This document shows positions 1 through 8,694 of a stretch of 37,939 nucleotides of DNA, piece after piece. Both the position numbers and the translations under genes were made by a program. The DNA comes from Bacteroidales bacterium. GTDB taxonomy: Bacteria > Bacteroidota > Bacteroidia > Bacteroidales > Marinilabiliaceae. The stretch is taken from assembly GCA_022361295.1 (NCBI GenBank), contig JAKSBD010000349.1:1-37939 (forward strand), read 5' to 3'. Position 1 is the stretch's first letter. The number at the start of each line of letters is the position of its first letter. The notes below the pieces were generated by a model, which was given only the letters and a program-made list of their open reading frames with translations, made no database searches and was not told the origin of the DNA.

Positions 1-52
1 AGCCCGATAGCGCCGATGGTACTGCGTAGAAGTGGGAGAGTAGGTCGCCGCC
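1..52 (+). rRNA. rrf: 5S ribosomal RNA, 3' end (5' part outside window)
   Basis: The first ~52 bases read as the 3' portion of a bacterial 5S rRNA: a GCCGATGGTACT stretch, then GTGGGAGAGTAGG and the closing GTCGCCGCC, followed at once by a T run. The 5' half lies outside the window, so this is the tail of an rRNA operon read on the plus strand. The exact 3' end (about 52) is judged from the conserved terminal helix strand. Confidence 0.9.
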
Positions 53-63
53 TTTTTTTAGAG

Positions 64-96
64 AAACCTCTTATTCATTCGAATAAGGGGTTTTTT
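64..96 (+). terminator. Rho-independent terminator of the rRNA operon
   Basis: A 13-bp stem (64-76 with 81-93, one G-T pair) closes a 4-nt ATTC loop and runs into a T6 tract. It directly follows the 5S rRNA end, as expected for an rRNA operon terminator. Confidence 0.9.
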
Positions 97-256
97 GCGT
101 TTAATACTATTGTGAAAGACTTCAGCTTTTAAATTCCAGTATATATGTTGACGGTGGATATATGTTTTTACTAAGGTCTCATTTGTTCTTTAGCTTATTA
201 TTTAGGATGTTATAGTTGTCAGTAATCGAAAAAGCTATGTAATTTGCAATAAAATT

Positions 257-2578
257 GTGAATACTAAAGTTATGATGAGATTAGGAAAACAAGCAACATT
301 TTTACTATTAGCTTTGATACTGGTTACTTCATGTACCAAAGAAAAAGCAAGCAACTGTCTGGTAGTTGAAGATCCTGTAGAGTATGTTAATACCTTAATG
401 GGAACCGATTCTGAGTTTGCTCTGTCAAATGGTAATACTTATCCGGCAGTGGCTACACCATGGGGAATGAATTTTTGGACACCACAGACCAATAAAATGG
501 GTGATGGATGGGCTTATCAGTATGATGCACATAAAATACGAGGCATAAAACAAACACATCAGCCAAGTCCTTGGATTAATGATTATGCAGCTTTTAGCAT
601 GATGGCCGTAACAGGCGAGCTAAAATTTAAAGAAGAGGAAAGAGCAAGCTGGTTTTCCCATAAGGCAGAAACAGCAAGACCTCATTATTATCAGGTTTAT
701 TTAGCCGATTATGATGTGAATGTAGAGGTGTCGCCAACAGAACGAGCAGCACAATTTAGATTTACCTTTCCGGAAAATAATGAGAGCTATGTATTAGTAG
801 ATGGATTTCATCAGGGCTCATATGTAAAAGTGTTACCTGAAGAACGAAAGGTTATCGGCTATTGCCGAAATAACTCAGGTGGTGTACCTGAGAATTTTCA
901 TAACTATTTCGTAATTGAATTTGATAAAGACATTGCAGCCGTTAAAACGTGGAATAAAGATAAGCTTATTGATGCGACTGAACAGGAAGGATATCATGTA
1001 GGGGCGGTAATACAGTTTAATACAACGAAAGGAGAACAGGTACATGCAAAGGTTGCCTCTTCGTTTATTAGTTATGAACAGGCACAATTGAACCTTGATC
1101 GTGAAATAGGGGCGGATAGTTTTGAAGTGACAAAAAAGAAGGCCTATAAATCCTGGAGAACTGAATTGGATAAAATAAAAGTTGAAGGTGGTACAATAGA
1201 TCAGCAACGCATATTCTATTCTACTTTATATCGGGTATTACTTTTCCCACGTAAGTTTTTTGAATACGACGAAAATAATAAGGTTGTACATTATAGTCCT
1301 TACAATGGAGAAGTTCTGCCAGGATATATGTTTACAGATAATGGATTCTGGGATACATTTAGAGCAGTATTCCCATTTTTTACAGTTATGTATCCTGAAT
1401 TGAATAACCAGATAATGGAAGGCCTCGTAAATACCTATAAGGAGAGTGGTTGGTTGCCTGAGTGGGCAAGCCCTGGTCACCGTGGTTGTATGATTGGTTC
1501 AAATTCTGCTGTAAATATCGCTGATGCTTATTTAAAAGGAATGCGCGATTACGATATTGAAACTTTATATGAAGCTATTATCAAAAACACTAATGGCTAT
1601 TTAGAAGAAATCACTTCTGTTGGACGTTATGGAGCCTCTTATTACAATGAATTAGGTTATGTGCCATATGATGTAGGTATTCATGAGAATGCAGCTCGTA
1701 CTTTAGAATATGCTTTTGCGGATTATAATATTTATAAACTGGCAAAGGCATTGAATAGGCCGCAGGAAGAAATTGATTTGTTTGCTCAACGAGCTCAGAA
1801 CTACAAAAACCTGTTTTGCCCTGATAACCTGTTAATGCGTGGAAAGAATGCTGATGGAACATTTCAGGAACCATTTAGTGAATTTAAATGGGGAGGCGCA
1901 TTTACTGAAGGAAATAGCTGGCATTATACCTGGTCTGTTTTTCATGATATAGAAGGTTTAAAGCAGCTAATGGGTGGCAATGCAGGATTTGTTAATCAAT
2001 TGGACAAAGTTTTTGAACTACCACCTGTTTTTGATGATTCTTATTATGGCTTCCCAATTCATGAAATCCGTGAGATGCAGATAATGAATATGGGGCAATA
2101 TGCTCATGGGAATCAGCCAATTCAACATATGACTTACCTGTATAATTACGCAGGTGAACCGTGGAAATCACAATACTGGGTTCGTAAGGTAATGGATAAG
2201 TTATATACACCTAATCCGGATGGTTATTGTGGTGATGAAGATAACGGACAAACATCAGCATGGTATGTATTTAGTGCCATGGGATTTTATCCGGTATGCC
2301 CCGGACAGGATATGTATGTATTCGGAAGTCCTATTTTTGATAAAGTGAATGTAAGTCTTCCAAATGGCAAGCAGCTGGTTATTTCAAGTGAGAATAATGG
2401 GAAAGATAATGTTTACGTTCAGAATTTAACGCTGAATGGCAACATGTGGGATAAGAATTTCATTAATCATGATGATTTGTTAAAGGGAGGTGAACTTCAT
2501 TTTAAAATGGGTTCAGAGCCAAATAAACAAAGGGGAGTGTCGTCAGAAAGTTACCCTCCATCGATGAGTACCGAATAA
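257..2578 (+). CDS. GH92 family alpha-1,2-mannosidase, lipoprotein
   Basis: Calcium-dependent exo-alpha-mannosidase of glycoside hydrolase family 92. The N-terminus has a lipoprotein signal with lipobox LVTSC (Cys26), so it should be anchored to a membrane. Length (773 aa) is normal for GH92. Residues that match, by spacing, those I recall from Bacteroides BT3990 are all present: Glu551 in TEGNSW (catalytic acid, E533), His602-Glu603 (the H584-E585 pair tied to alpha-1,2 specificity), and Asp661/Asp663 in GDEDNGQ (D642/D644). Gln620 sits in GNQP, where many members have GNEP. The open frame begins with GTG at 257; ATG at 272 or 275 gives a more usual short signal peptide and may be the true start. 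There is no SusC/SusD pair beside it, so it is not in a visible polysaccharide utilization locus. Confidence 0.93.
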   Translation: MNTKVMMRLGKQATFLLLALILVTSCTKEKASNCLVVEDPVEYVNTLMGTDSEFALSNGNTYPAVATPWGMNFWTPQTNKMGDGWAYQYDAHKIRGIKQTHQPSPWINDYAAFSMMAVTGELKFKEEERASWFSHKAETARPHYYQVYLADYDVNVEVSPTERAAQFRFTFPENNESYVLVDGFHQGSYVKVLPEERKVIGYCRNNSGGVPENFHNYFVIEFDKDIAAVKTWNKDKLIDATEQEGYHVGAVIQFNTTKGEQVHAKVASSFISYEQAQLNLDREIGADSFEVTKKKAYKSWRTELDKIKVEGGTIDQQRIFYSTLYRVLLFPRKFFEYDENNKVVHYSPYNGEVLPGYMFTDNGFWDTFRAVFPFFTVMYPELNNQIMEGLVNTYKESGWLPEWASPGHRGCMIGSNSAVNIADAYLKGMRDYDIETLYEAIIKNTNGYLEEITSVGRYGASYYNELGYVPYDVGIHENAARTLEYAFADYNIYKLAKALNRPQEEIDLFAQRAQNYKNLFCPDNLLMRGKNADGTFQEPFSEFKWGGAFTEGNSWHYTWSVFHDIEGLKQLMGGNAGFVNQLDKVFELPPVFDDSYYGFPIHEIREMQIMNMGQYAHGNQPIQHMTYLYNYAGEPWKSQYWVRKVMDKLYTPNPDGYCGDEDNGQTSAWYVFSAMGFYPVCPGQDMYVFGSPIFDKVNVSLPNGKQLVISSENNGKDNVYVQNLTLNGNMWDKNFINHDDLLKGGELHFKMGSEPNKQRGVSSESYPPSMSTE

Positions 2579-2590
2579 GCAATAAAATAG

Positions 2591-2620
2591 AAACGGCTTG
2601 CAGATGCAAGCCGTTTTTGT
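2591..2620. terminator. Terminator between convergent genes
   Basis: An 11-bp stem (2591-2601 with 2606-2616) with AAACGG/CCGTTT outer arms and a 4-nt loop, followed by T-rich sequence on the plus strand. It lies between the convergent GH92 and nitroreductase genes and may serve both, though the plus-strand T tract is the better one. Confidence 0.85.
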
Positions 2621-2623
2621 TTT

Positions 2624-3253
2624 TTATAGTTTTATGACCATTTCATTGAGTGGCTTTCTAACTTTAGGCAGCGCCTGATACTTGTCGTTGGCAGACCTGA
2701 AACCAACAGCAGCCATTACTACAGAAGCAAGGTTTTTTTCTTCTAATCCAAGTATTTTATCAAACTCCTTTTTATCAAATCCTTCCATTGGACAAGTGTC
2801 TATGCCTTCTACTGCAGCAGAAACCATTAACTGACCAAGTGCAATATAGGCCTGTTTTGCCTGCCAGTTGTTAATGTCTTCGTTTGACATTTGCTTTAGA
2901 AAACCTTTCATCATTCCGTCATACTCTGCTAATGATTCAATAGGTATGTTTCGTGATTCAGATATTCTTTTTATGAATTCATCGACATCTTTCTCTGATA
3001 AATCGGTTTTTATGGCAAATAAAATGAGGTGAGATGCATCCGTTGTTTGGGGTTGATTCCAGGCCGAAGGCTTAAGTCTTTGTCTGATTTCGTCGTTCTC
3101 AATTACAATTACAGAAAAAGGCTGAAGACCAAATGAAGAAGGAGTAAGGTTTGTTGCTTCTAACAGTAGGTCTAATTGCTCATCTGATAATTTCTTTGAT
3201 GTGTCAAATTCCTTTGTGGCGTAACGCCAATTTAGTTTTTCGATTATATTCAT
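2624..3253 (-). CDS. Nitroreductase family FMN-dependent NAD(P)H oxidoreductase
   Basis: Member of the NfsB/nitroreductase flavoprotein fold, reducing nitro compounds or quinones with NAD(P)H. Seen: N-terminal RYATKEFD (the family's R-S/Y-x-R/K-x-F signature), PSSFGLQPF (FMN-binding PSSxNxQP region), and a C-terminal AAVGFRSANDKYQ segment with a lysine/arginine-rich end. ATG at 3253 is preferred because the longer frame begins with TTG at 3271; AATAAGAAAAAC precedes the ATG. The protein is about 209 aa, normal for the family. The upstream region holds the palindrome GTTTAGTCACTAAAC at 3276-3290, a possible operator. The physiological substrate cannot be read from sequence. Confidence 0.9.
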   Translation of the reverse strand: MNIIEKLNWRYATKEFDTSKKLSDEQLDLLLEATNLTPSSFGLQPFSVIVIENDEIRQRLKPSAWNQPQTTDASHLILFAIKTDLSEKDVDEFIKRISESRNIPIESLAEYDGMMKGFLKQMSNEDINNWQAKQAYIALGQLMVSAAVEGIDTCPMEGFDKKEFDKILGLEEKNLASVVMAAVGFRSANDKYQALPKVRKPLNEMVIKL

Positions 3254-3275
3254 GTTTTTCTTATTAATCAATTTA

Positions 3276-3290
3276 GTTTAGTCACTAAAC
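3276..3290. promoter_or_regulatory. 15-bp palindrome upstream of the nitroreductase (candidate operator)
   Basis: GTTTAGT-C-ACTAAAC is a perfect 7-bp inverted repeat with a one-base centre, 23 bp upstream of the nitroreductase ATG. Its size and position fit a dimeric repressor site of the HxlR/MarR kind that often controls nitroreductases. No such regulator gene is adjacent, so the binding protein is unknown. Confidence 0.45.
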
Positions 3291-3338
3291 AATAGATATT
3301 ACGTTTTGTTTGTTCCGATATTCGATTTGTATATGAGG

Positions 3339-3346
3339 TAACTTTG
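3339..3346 (+). promoter_or_regulatory. Bacteroidota -7 box (TAACTTTG) for the sensor kinase
   Basis: TAACTTTG matches the Bacteroidota -7 consensus TAnnTTTG and ends 27 nt before the GTG start of the sensor kinase. I do not see a -33 TTTG at the ideal spacing (the nearest, 3309-3312, is about 26 nt away). Confidence 0.5.
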
Positions 3347-3373
3347 ATTAATTTTATCTGTTACTTTAATTGA

Positions 3374-6300
3374 GTGTGTTTGAAGAAAAGTAGTCCTAAA
3401 TATCGCCTTTTTTTAATTTGTCTGATTTGGCAGGTGACATTACCTGCAGCATTTGCTCAGGTTAAAGAATACACAAGCTATTCCTTTTCCATCGACCAGG
3501 GGTTATCTCAGAATTCTGTTAGTTGTGTCTTAAAAGACAAGCGTGGATTTATTTGGTTTGGAACGGAAGATGGATTAAATCGATATGATGGTATTGATGT
3601 CACCGTTTTTACAACAGATAATGGAGTCAAAGCCGGTATATTGAATAATACCATTAATTGTATATTCGAGGACAGTGAAAATGATTTAATATATATTGGT
3701 ACGAATGGTGGAGGATTAAGTGTCTTTGATCCTAAAACTGAGTTCTTTATTCATCACACTTATGTAGAAGGTGAAAACGGTGTTTTGTCAAATTTTATAT
3801 ATGATATTTGCATTGATAGCAATGGTCATATTGTCATAGCATCAGCCTATGGCATAAGTATATACGATTCGGATAAAAAAGTATTTAAAAACTTTGAGGT
3901 CAGCGAGGATAAAAATGGACTTTTCCCGTATGTTGTGCCTACAGCCGTTCTTGCCGCTGGAAATAATACAATATGGGTTGGGACCTATGGGATGGGTATT
4001 GTTGAATTAAATACCAAGGAAAATACATATAAACAGTGGCCGGTGGCCCAGAGCACATTTCAGTCTGATAATAGCAATATTATTGAAGAGTTGGAGTTTG
4101 ATCATTCTGGCAATAATCTATGGGTGGCAACTGATGATGGTTTTTATGAGTTTAATACGGTAAATGGGAAATACGAGCTTTTGTATCTAGATAATACTAA
4201 AGTAAGTGATATTGAAGTTGATAAAGGTGGCGGTTTGTGGTTGAGCAGTGGTCTTAGTGGACTGATTCATGTCTCTGCTGATGGAAACGTTAGGCATTAT
4301 AAAAATAACCCCTTCGATATACATTCGTTGCAAGAGAATTATATCCGTTGTCTTTTTATTGACGAGAATGATAACTTGTGGATTGGAACCAAGAGTAGCG
4401 GCGTCATTCATAAAGACATTTCAGGCACACAATTTCTTCATTATTATCAAACTAAAGATGGCCAGGGCATTAATGGAAAATCAGTTTATGCTCTTGAATT
4501 GGATGCGAATAACCAACTTTGGATTGGGACAATGAAAGGTTTGTCAATCTGGAATCCGCTTAATGGACAAATACAAAAATATTTACCATTTAGTGAAGAT
4601 ATAAATATGTCAGTTTGGGCCTTGTTAAACGATGGGAACAATCTATGGATTGGCACTTCCAAAGGATTAGTAAAGCATAATATCCAAACAAAGCACAATG
4701 TAATATATAATTATTCAAAAGATAATAAGTCATCATTACCTGATGATGAAGTATTTGCCATAGAAAAAGATGCTAGTGGTAACATATGGGTTGGTACGGC
4801 CTATGGACTTGCAAGAATAGATGGTAATTCCAATAGTATTAAACGTTATTTATTTCAGCATAAAAATGGTTATGAAGACCTTGTTACGATTTGGGATATT
4901 CATCAGGATAAGTTAGGAAGAATATGGGTTTCGACACCAAATGGAATAAACAGGTACAATGAAGAAAGTGATTCATTTATTTTTTGTTTTGCCAATGATA
5001 CAGGAGAATTGGGATTAAGTAATGCCGGTGTTCATTCCATTTATGAAGATAGTTACGATCGACTTTGGTTTTCAACAGATAAGGGAGTTTGCCAGGTTGA
5101 CACTTCGTTTAAAGTTGTTAAACGGTTTGGTTTATCAGAAGGACTTGCAAACGCGTATTGTTACCAGATAATGGAGTACGATAATAGTTTGTGGGTTAGC
5201 ACTAATAAGGGGATATCTAAAATAAATATAAATACTGGTACAGTTGTAAACTTTGATGTGAACGATGGCTTGCAAAGCAATGAATTTAATTCCGCTTCTG
5301 AAAGATTGGAAAACGGAAGTCTAATATTTGGAGGTATTAATGGATTTAATATTTTTCATCCGGATAGTATTGAGCAATCAACATTTAATGCACCATTATT
5401 TTTTACTTCGCTCGAACTATTTGGCCAGCCTGTTTCAGTCAGGGATTCTACTAATATGGATGTGGTAATTAATACCTCAATAATAAACGCCAGTACAATC
5501 TATTTTAAACCCAATGAACGATTCTTTACACTTAATTTTGCAGCTCTGGATTATCAAAACCCTTCAGAGATTGAGTATTACTACAGAATGTTACCCAACT
5601 CTGAAGAGTGGATTCCATTAAATAAAAAGAGAAATCTGACATTCATCGATTTAAGCCCTGGTAAATACATATTACAGGTACGTTCAACAAATGCAGAAGG
5701 GTATTTATGTGATAATATTAAAAATCTCAATTTGGTTATTAAACCGCCTTTTTGGAAGAGAACATGGTTTATCGCGCTATGCGTTCTTGTCTGCATCGTT
5801 CTTGTTTATTTAATTGGGCGTTTATATTATATCCGGGTACAAAAAGATAAAGAAGTTTTAGAGAAAAGGGTGAGTATCAGAACTAAAGAAATTCAGTTGC
5901 AACGTAATATTGCTCATCGGCAACGAGATGAAATCATAAGGCAAAAAGAAGAACTGGAGGGTTTTGCAAAGAATTTGGAAAAACTGGTAGATGAACGAAC
6001 CGAAGAGTTAATACTGGCGAAAGAAGCAGCTGAAGAGTCAGACCGGTTAAAGTCGGCGTTTTTATCAAATATGAGTCATGAAATTCGTACTCCAATGAAT
6101 GCCATAATGGGTTTTTCAGAATTATTACTTGATGGCTCTTTTTCAAGTGATGAGAAAAACGACTTTGCTAAATTAATTAAAACGAATGGAGATAACTTGT
6201 TGCATCTTCTTAATGACATTATAGATATTTCTATGATAGAATCGGGACAGTTGAAAATTGTTTTAAATAGTCTTGATGCAAAAAGTCTTGTTAAAGAAGT

Positions 6301-6733
6301 GTTTGAGTCATTCCATACTTCAAAAGTGTTAAAGGAAAAACCAAAATTACAGCTTGAGCTTCATTGTCCTGATGATGCAATTTTTGTTATCTCTGATAAC
6401 TTCAGATTAAGACAGATCCTTAATAATTTAATTAGTAATGCAATTAAGTTTACCGCAGCCGGCTATGTTAAAGTTTCGCTGGTTAAGGAAGGACGTTTTG
6501 CTCGCTTTAGTGTTGAGGACAGTGGCATCGGTATAAATCTTGAGCATCAGTCCCGTATTTTTGATCGTTTTTTGAAAGTTGAAAACAATACAAGCGATTT
6601 GTATGCCGGGAATGGTCTTGGACTTACTATTACAAAGAATCTTGTCGAGTTGTTGAATGGTAAAATCGGATTGGAATCAGAACCTGGTGTTGGTACAAAT
6701 TTCTTCTTTTACCTGCCTTTGGATAATAAATAA
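3374..6733 (+). CDS. Double-propeller periplasmic sensor histidine kinase, no receiver or AraC domain
   Basis: Membrane sensor kinase of the type that heads hybrid two-component systems in Bacteroidota. Order: signal peptide to about residue 28; about 14 Reg_prop repeats (LWIGT/IWVGT-type motifs), enough for two seven-bladed propellers, to about 690; Y_Y_Y domain about 700-790; one membrane helix about 798-820; a coiled coil to about 890; HisKA with His902 in NMSHEIRTPMNA; HATPase_c with Asp1049 in DSGIGI and the G2 box GNGLGL near 1081. The protein ends just after the ATPase domain, so the receiver and AraC output domains of a classical HTCS are absent and a separate response regulator is needed; none is adjacent. 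The start is GTG (3374); TTG at 3380 is also possible. The gene abuts the Lrp gene tail to tail with no gap. Confidence 0.93.
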   Translation: MCLKKSSPKYRLFLICLIWQVTLPAAFAQVKEYTSYSFSIDQGLSQNSVSCVLKDKRGFIWFGTEDGLNRYDGIDVTVFTTDNGVKAGILNNTINCIFEDSENDLIYIGTNGGGLSVFDPKTEFFIHHTYVEGENGVLSNFIYDICIDSNGHIVIASAYGISIYDSDKKVFKNFEVSEDKNGLFPYVVPTAVLAAGNNTIWVGTYGMGIVELNTKENTYKQWPVAQSTFQSDNSNIIEELEFDHSGNNLWVATDDGFYEFNTVNGKYELLYLDNTKVSDIEVDKGGGLWLSSGLSGLIHVSADGNVRHYKNNPFDIHSLQENYIRCLFIDENDNLWIGTKSSGVIHKDISGTQFLHYYQTKDGQGINGKSVYALELDANNQLWIGTMKGLSIWNPLNGQIQKYLPFSEDINMSVWALLNDGNNLWIGTSKGLVKHNIQTKHNVIYNYSKDNKSSLPDDEVFAIEKDASGNIWVGTAYGLARIDGNSNSIKRYLFQHKNGYEDLVTIWDIHQDKLGRIWVSTPNGINRYNEESDSFIFCFANDTGELGLSNAGVHSIYEDSYDRLWFSTDKGVCQVDTSFKVVKRFGLSEGLANAYCYQIMEYDNSLWVSTNKGISKININTGTVVNFDVNDGLQSNEFNSASERLENGSLIFGGINGFNIFHPDSIEQSTFNAPLFFTSLELFGQPVSVRDSTNMDVVINTSIINASTIYFKPNERFFTLNFAALDYQNPSEIEYYYRMLPNSEEWIPLNKKRNLTFIDLSPGKYILQVRSTNAEGYLCDNIKNLNLVIKPPFWKRTWFIALCVLVCIVLVYLIGRLYYIRVQKDKEVLEKRVSIRTKEIQLQRNIAHRQRDEIIRQKEELEGFAKNLEKLVDERTEELILAKEAAEESDRLKSAFLSNMSHEIRTPMNAIMGFSELLLDGSFSSDEKNDFAKLIKTNGDNLLHLLNDIIDISMIESGQLKIVLNSLDAKSLVKEVFESFHTSKVLKEKPKLQLELHCPDDAIFVISDNFRLRQILNNLISNAIKFTAAGYVKVSLVKEGRFARFSVEDSGIGINLEHQSRIFDRFLKVENNTSDLYAGNGLGLTITKNLVELLNGKIGLESEPGVGTNFFFYLPLDNK

Positions 6734-7240
6734 TTAATCAAGGTGTAACTCGGTGCCAGATTTTATCTCGCGCATTACAAATGAACTTTGTACGTTGCCC
6801 ACATTGTCAACTGATGCCAGTTTATTATATATAAAGTTGTGATAGGTATCCATATTTTGCGTGATGACTTTTAAAGTATAATCAAACATTCCGGCGATAT
6901 GATGGCATTCAATAACCTCTGGAAGATTTGCAATGGCTTCTTCAAACTCATGTATAACATCATGCGAATGCTGTTTAAGTGATACATTACAAAAAGCCAC
7001 AAGCTCTTTACCCACTTTTTCTTTATTTATAATTGCTACATATTTCTCAATGACTCCGGTTCGTTCTAATCGTTTAATGCGTTCAAACACTGGCGTAGTT
7101 GATAAATTAAGATGATGTGCAAGTTGTTTTGTGGTCATCTTAGCATTTTCCTGAAGTAATTTTAAAAGTCGTTTATCCGTGTCATCAAGGTTGATGGGAG
7201 AATATTTTTCTGTTGTGGCCATATCTGCAATTTTATTCAT
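6734..7240 (-). CDS. Lrp/AsnC family transcriptional regulator
   Basis: 168-aa feast/famine regulator: N-terminal winged helix-turn-helix (LDDTDKRLLKLLQENAK, then TTKQLAHHLNLSTTPVFERI) and a C-terminal RAM/AsnC ligand-binding domain with the usual IAGMFDY segment. Members bind amino acids and act as dimers or octamers. It is divergent from a sulfur-amino-acid PLP lyase with about 110 bp between starts, the arrangement of MdeR and MdeA in Pseudomonas putida, so it may control that gene in response to methionine or a related amino acid; this is inference. An ATTCTACT-N12-AGTAGAAT inverted repeat lies just upstream of its start. ATG at 7222 is an alternative start that would remove six residues. 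Confidence 0.93.
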   Translation of the reverse strand: MNKIADMATTEKYSPINLDDTDKRLLKLLQENAKMTTKQLAHHLNLSTTPVFERIKRLERTGVIEKYVAIINKEKVGKELVAFCNVSLKQHSHDVIHEFEEAIANLPEVIECHHIAGMFDYTLKVITQNMDTYHNFIYNKLASVDNVGNVQSSFVMREIKSGTELHLD

Positions 7241-7247
7241 TTAGAAA

Positions 7248-7275
7248 ATTCTACTATAAGCAACTAAAGTAGAAT
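7248..7275. promoter_or_regulatory. Inverted repeat in the lrp-like/PLP-lyase divergent region (candidate Lrp operator)
   Basis: ATTCTACT (7248-7255) and AGTAGAAT (7268-7275) form perfect 8-bp arms around a 12-bp spacer, 8 bp upstream of the Lrp-like gene start. The size and position suit an autoregulatory site that could also affect the divergent lyase gene. Confidence 0.45.
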
Positions 7276-7323
7276 AAAACACCAATATAAATTATTAATG
7301 TGGTTAAATAAACTGCGATGAGC

Positions 7324-7331
7324 TAAATTTG
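7324..7331 (+). promoter_or_regulatory. Bacteroidota -7 box (TAAATTTG) for the PLP lyase
   Basis: TAAATTTG matches TAnnTTTG. It overlaps the TTG at 7329 that would otherwise open the reading frame, so transcription most likely starts near 7338 and translation begins at the ATG at 7350 (or 7362). This is the main reason for the chosen start. Confidence 0.5.
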
Positions 7332-7349
7332 TTAAAAAATATTTCGACG

Positions 7350-8624
7350 ATGGATAAGAAGATGAAACCAGAAAGTTTGATGATGTCACATGCATATGAT
7401 GCACATGCACATCAGGGGGCTGTAAAAAGTCCAATATTTCAAACTTCAACATACTGCTTTAATTCAGCAGAAGAGGGGAAGGCTTTCTTTGAATTAGCGT
7501 ATGGTCTTAGAGAAAAAGAAGAAGGCGAAGAAATGGGAATGATTTATTCTCGTTTGAACCATCCGAATATGGATATTTTAGAGAAGCGATTGGCGCTTTG
7601 GGATGAAACTGATGGTGCTGCTTTCTTTTCAAGTGGAATGGGAGCCATTTCAACGACCGTTTTCTCATTTGTAAAGCCAGGTGATATTTTGCTGTATTCA
7701 GGACCTGTTTATGGTGGAACTGATCATTTCTTTAATCATGTCTTACCAGAGTTTAATATAGGTGTTGTAAGTTTTGTCAAAGGCGAAGGTGAAGATGTTA
7801 TCATCGAGCGTGTTGAAAAAATGTATCCTGGACGTAAACCATCAATGGTCTATGTTGAAACACCTGGTAATCCTACCAACTCTATTATTGATATGGAGAT
7901 GGTGTCGAGGGTTGCTAAATATTTTAGTACCGCAGAAAAAAAATGTGTTTACGCAGTTGATAATACATTTTTAGGTCCTGTTTTTCAGCATCCGATGCAG
8001 TTTGGAGCCGATATTGTTATTTATTCGGCAACTAAATTTATTGGAGGCCATAGTGATGTTATTGCTGGTGCAGTAACAGGGCCGGCTGATTTAATTGGTC
8101 AGATTAAAGGTATGAGAACGTTCTTTGGTAGTCAGTTGGATCCTAATTCGAGCTGGTTGTTGCAAAGGAGTCTGGAAACGATAAAAGTGCGTATGGAGGA
8201 ACAAGCCAAAAGTGCACGTATTATTGCTGATTACCTGAAAGATCATCCAATGGTTGATAAAATTCACTATCTTGGATTATTGGATGATGAGCCAGAATTA
8301 AAAGATATTTTTGAACGTCAGTGTTTATCAACCGGATCAATGATCGCGTTTGATATTGCCGGAGGAGAAAAAGAAGCCTTTTTATTCCTGAACAATCTTA
8401 AATTGTTTAAATTAGCTGTAAGTCTGGGATCTACAGAAAGTTTAGCTCAGCATCCGGCAACAATGACACACGTAGATGTTTCGGAAGAGGACAGAGCGAA
8501 ATTAGGTATTTCACCTGCCTTGGTTAGATTGAGTATTGGACTAGAAAATCCTCAGGATTTGATAGAACAGATAGAAAACGCCTTCCAAGTGGTTAAGAAG
8601 GCGCAAAGTTCGGCCATTTGTTAG
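7350..8624 (+). CDS. Cys/Met metabolism PLP enzyme (methionine/cystathionine gamma-lyase type)
   Basis: PLP-dependent enzyme of the gamma-family that cleaves or exchanges the gamma-substituent of sulfur amino acids. Seen: YSRLNHPN (phosphate-binding Tyr/Arg from the neighbouring subunit), SSGMGAIS, ETPGNPTN, AVDNTF, and the PLP lysine Lys229 in SATKFIGGHSD; C-terminal substrate-binding region SLGSTESLAQHPATMTH. The position of the methionine gamma-lyase active-site cysteine (Cys116 in P. putida, in LYGCT) is glycine here (VYGGT), so methionine gamma-lyase is not assured and cystathionine gamma-lyase/synthase is possible. About 424 aa. The divergent Lrp-type regulator supports a catabolic, amino-acid-responsive role. 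A strong terminator follows. Confidence 0.9.
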   Translation: MDKKMKPESLMMSHAYDAHAHQGAVKSPIFQTSTYCFNSAEEGKAFFELAYGLREKEEGEEMGMIYSRLNHPNMDILEKRLALWDETDGAAFFSSGMGAISTTVFSFVKPGDILLYSGPVYGGTDHFFNHVLPEFNIGVVSFVKGEGEDVIIERVEKMYPGRKPSMVYVETPGNPTNSIIDMEMVSRVAKYFSTAEKKCVYAVDNTFLGPVFQHPMQFGADIVIYSATKFIGGHSDVIAGAVTGPADLIGQIKGMRTFFGSQLDPNSSWLLQRSLETIKVRMEEQAKSARIIADYLKDHPMVDKIHYLGLLDDEPELKDIFERQCLSTGSMIAFDIAGGEKEAFLFLNNLKLFKLAVSLGSTESLAQHPATMTHVDVSEEDRAKLGISPALVRLSIGLENPQDLIEQIENAFQVVKKAQSSAIC

Positions 8625-8664
8625 CATTTGGCTTGAATTTGGTTTTTATGGTTAATGTTTTGCT

Positions 8665-8694
8665 AAGCCGTCCTGTGGTGGGACGGCTTTTTTT
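8665..8694 (+). terminator. Rho-independent terminator after the PLP lyase
   Basis: AAGCCGTCC (8665-8673) pairs with GGACGGCTT (8681-8689) across a 7-nt loop, followed by a T run. It closes the single-gene transcript of the lyase. Confidence 0.9.
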
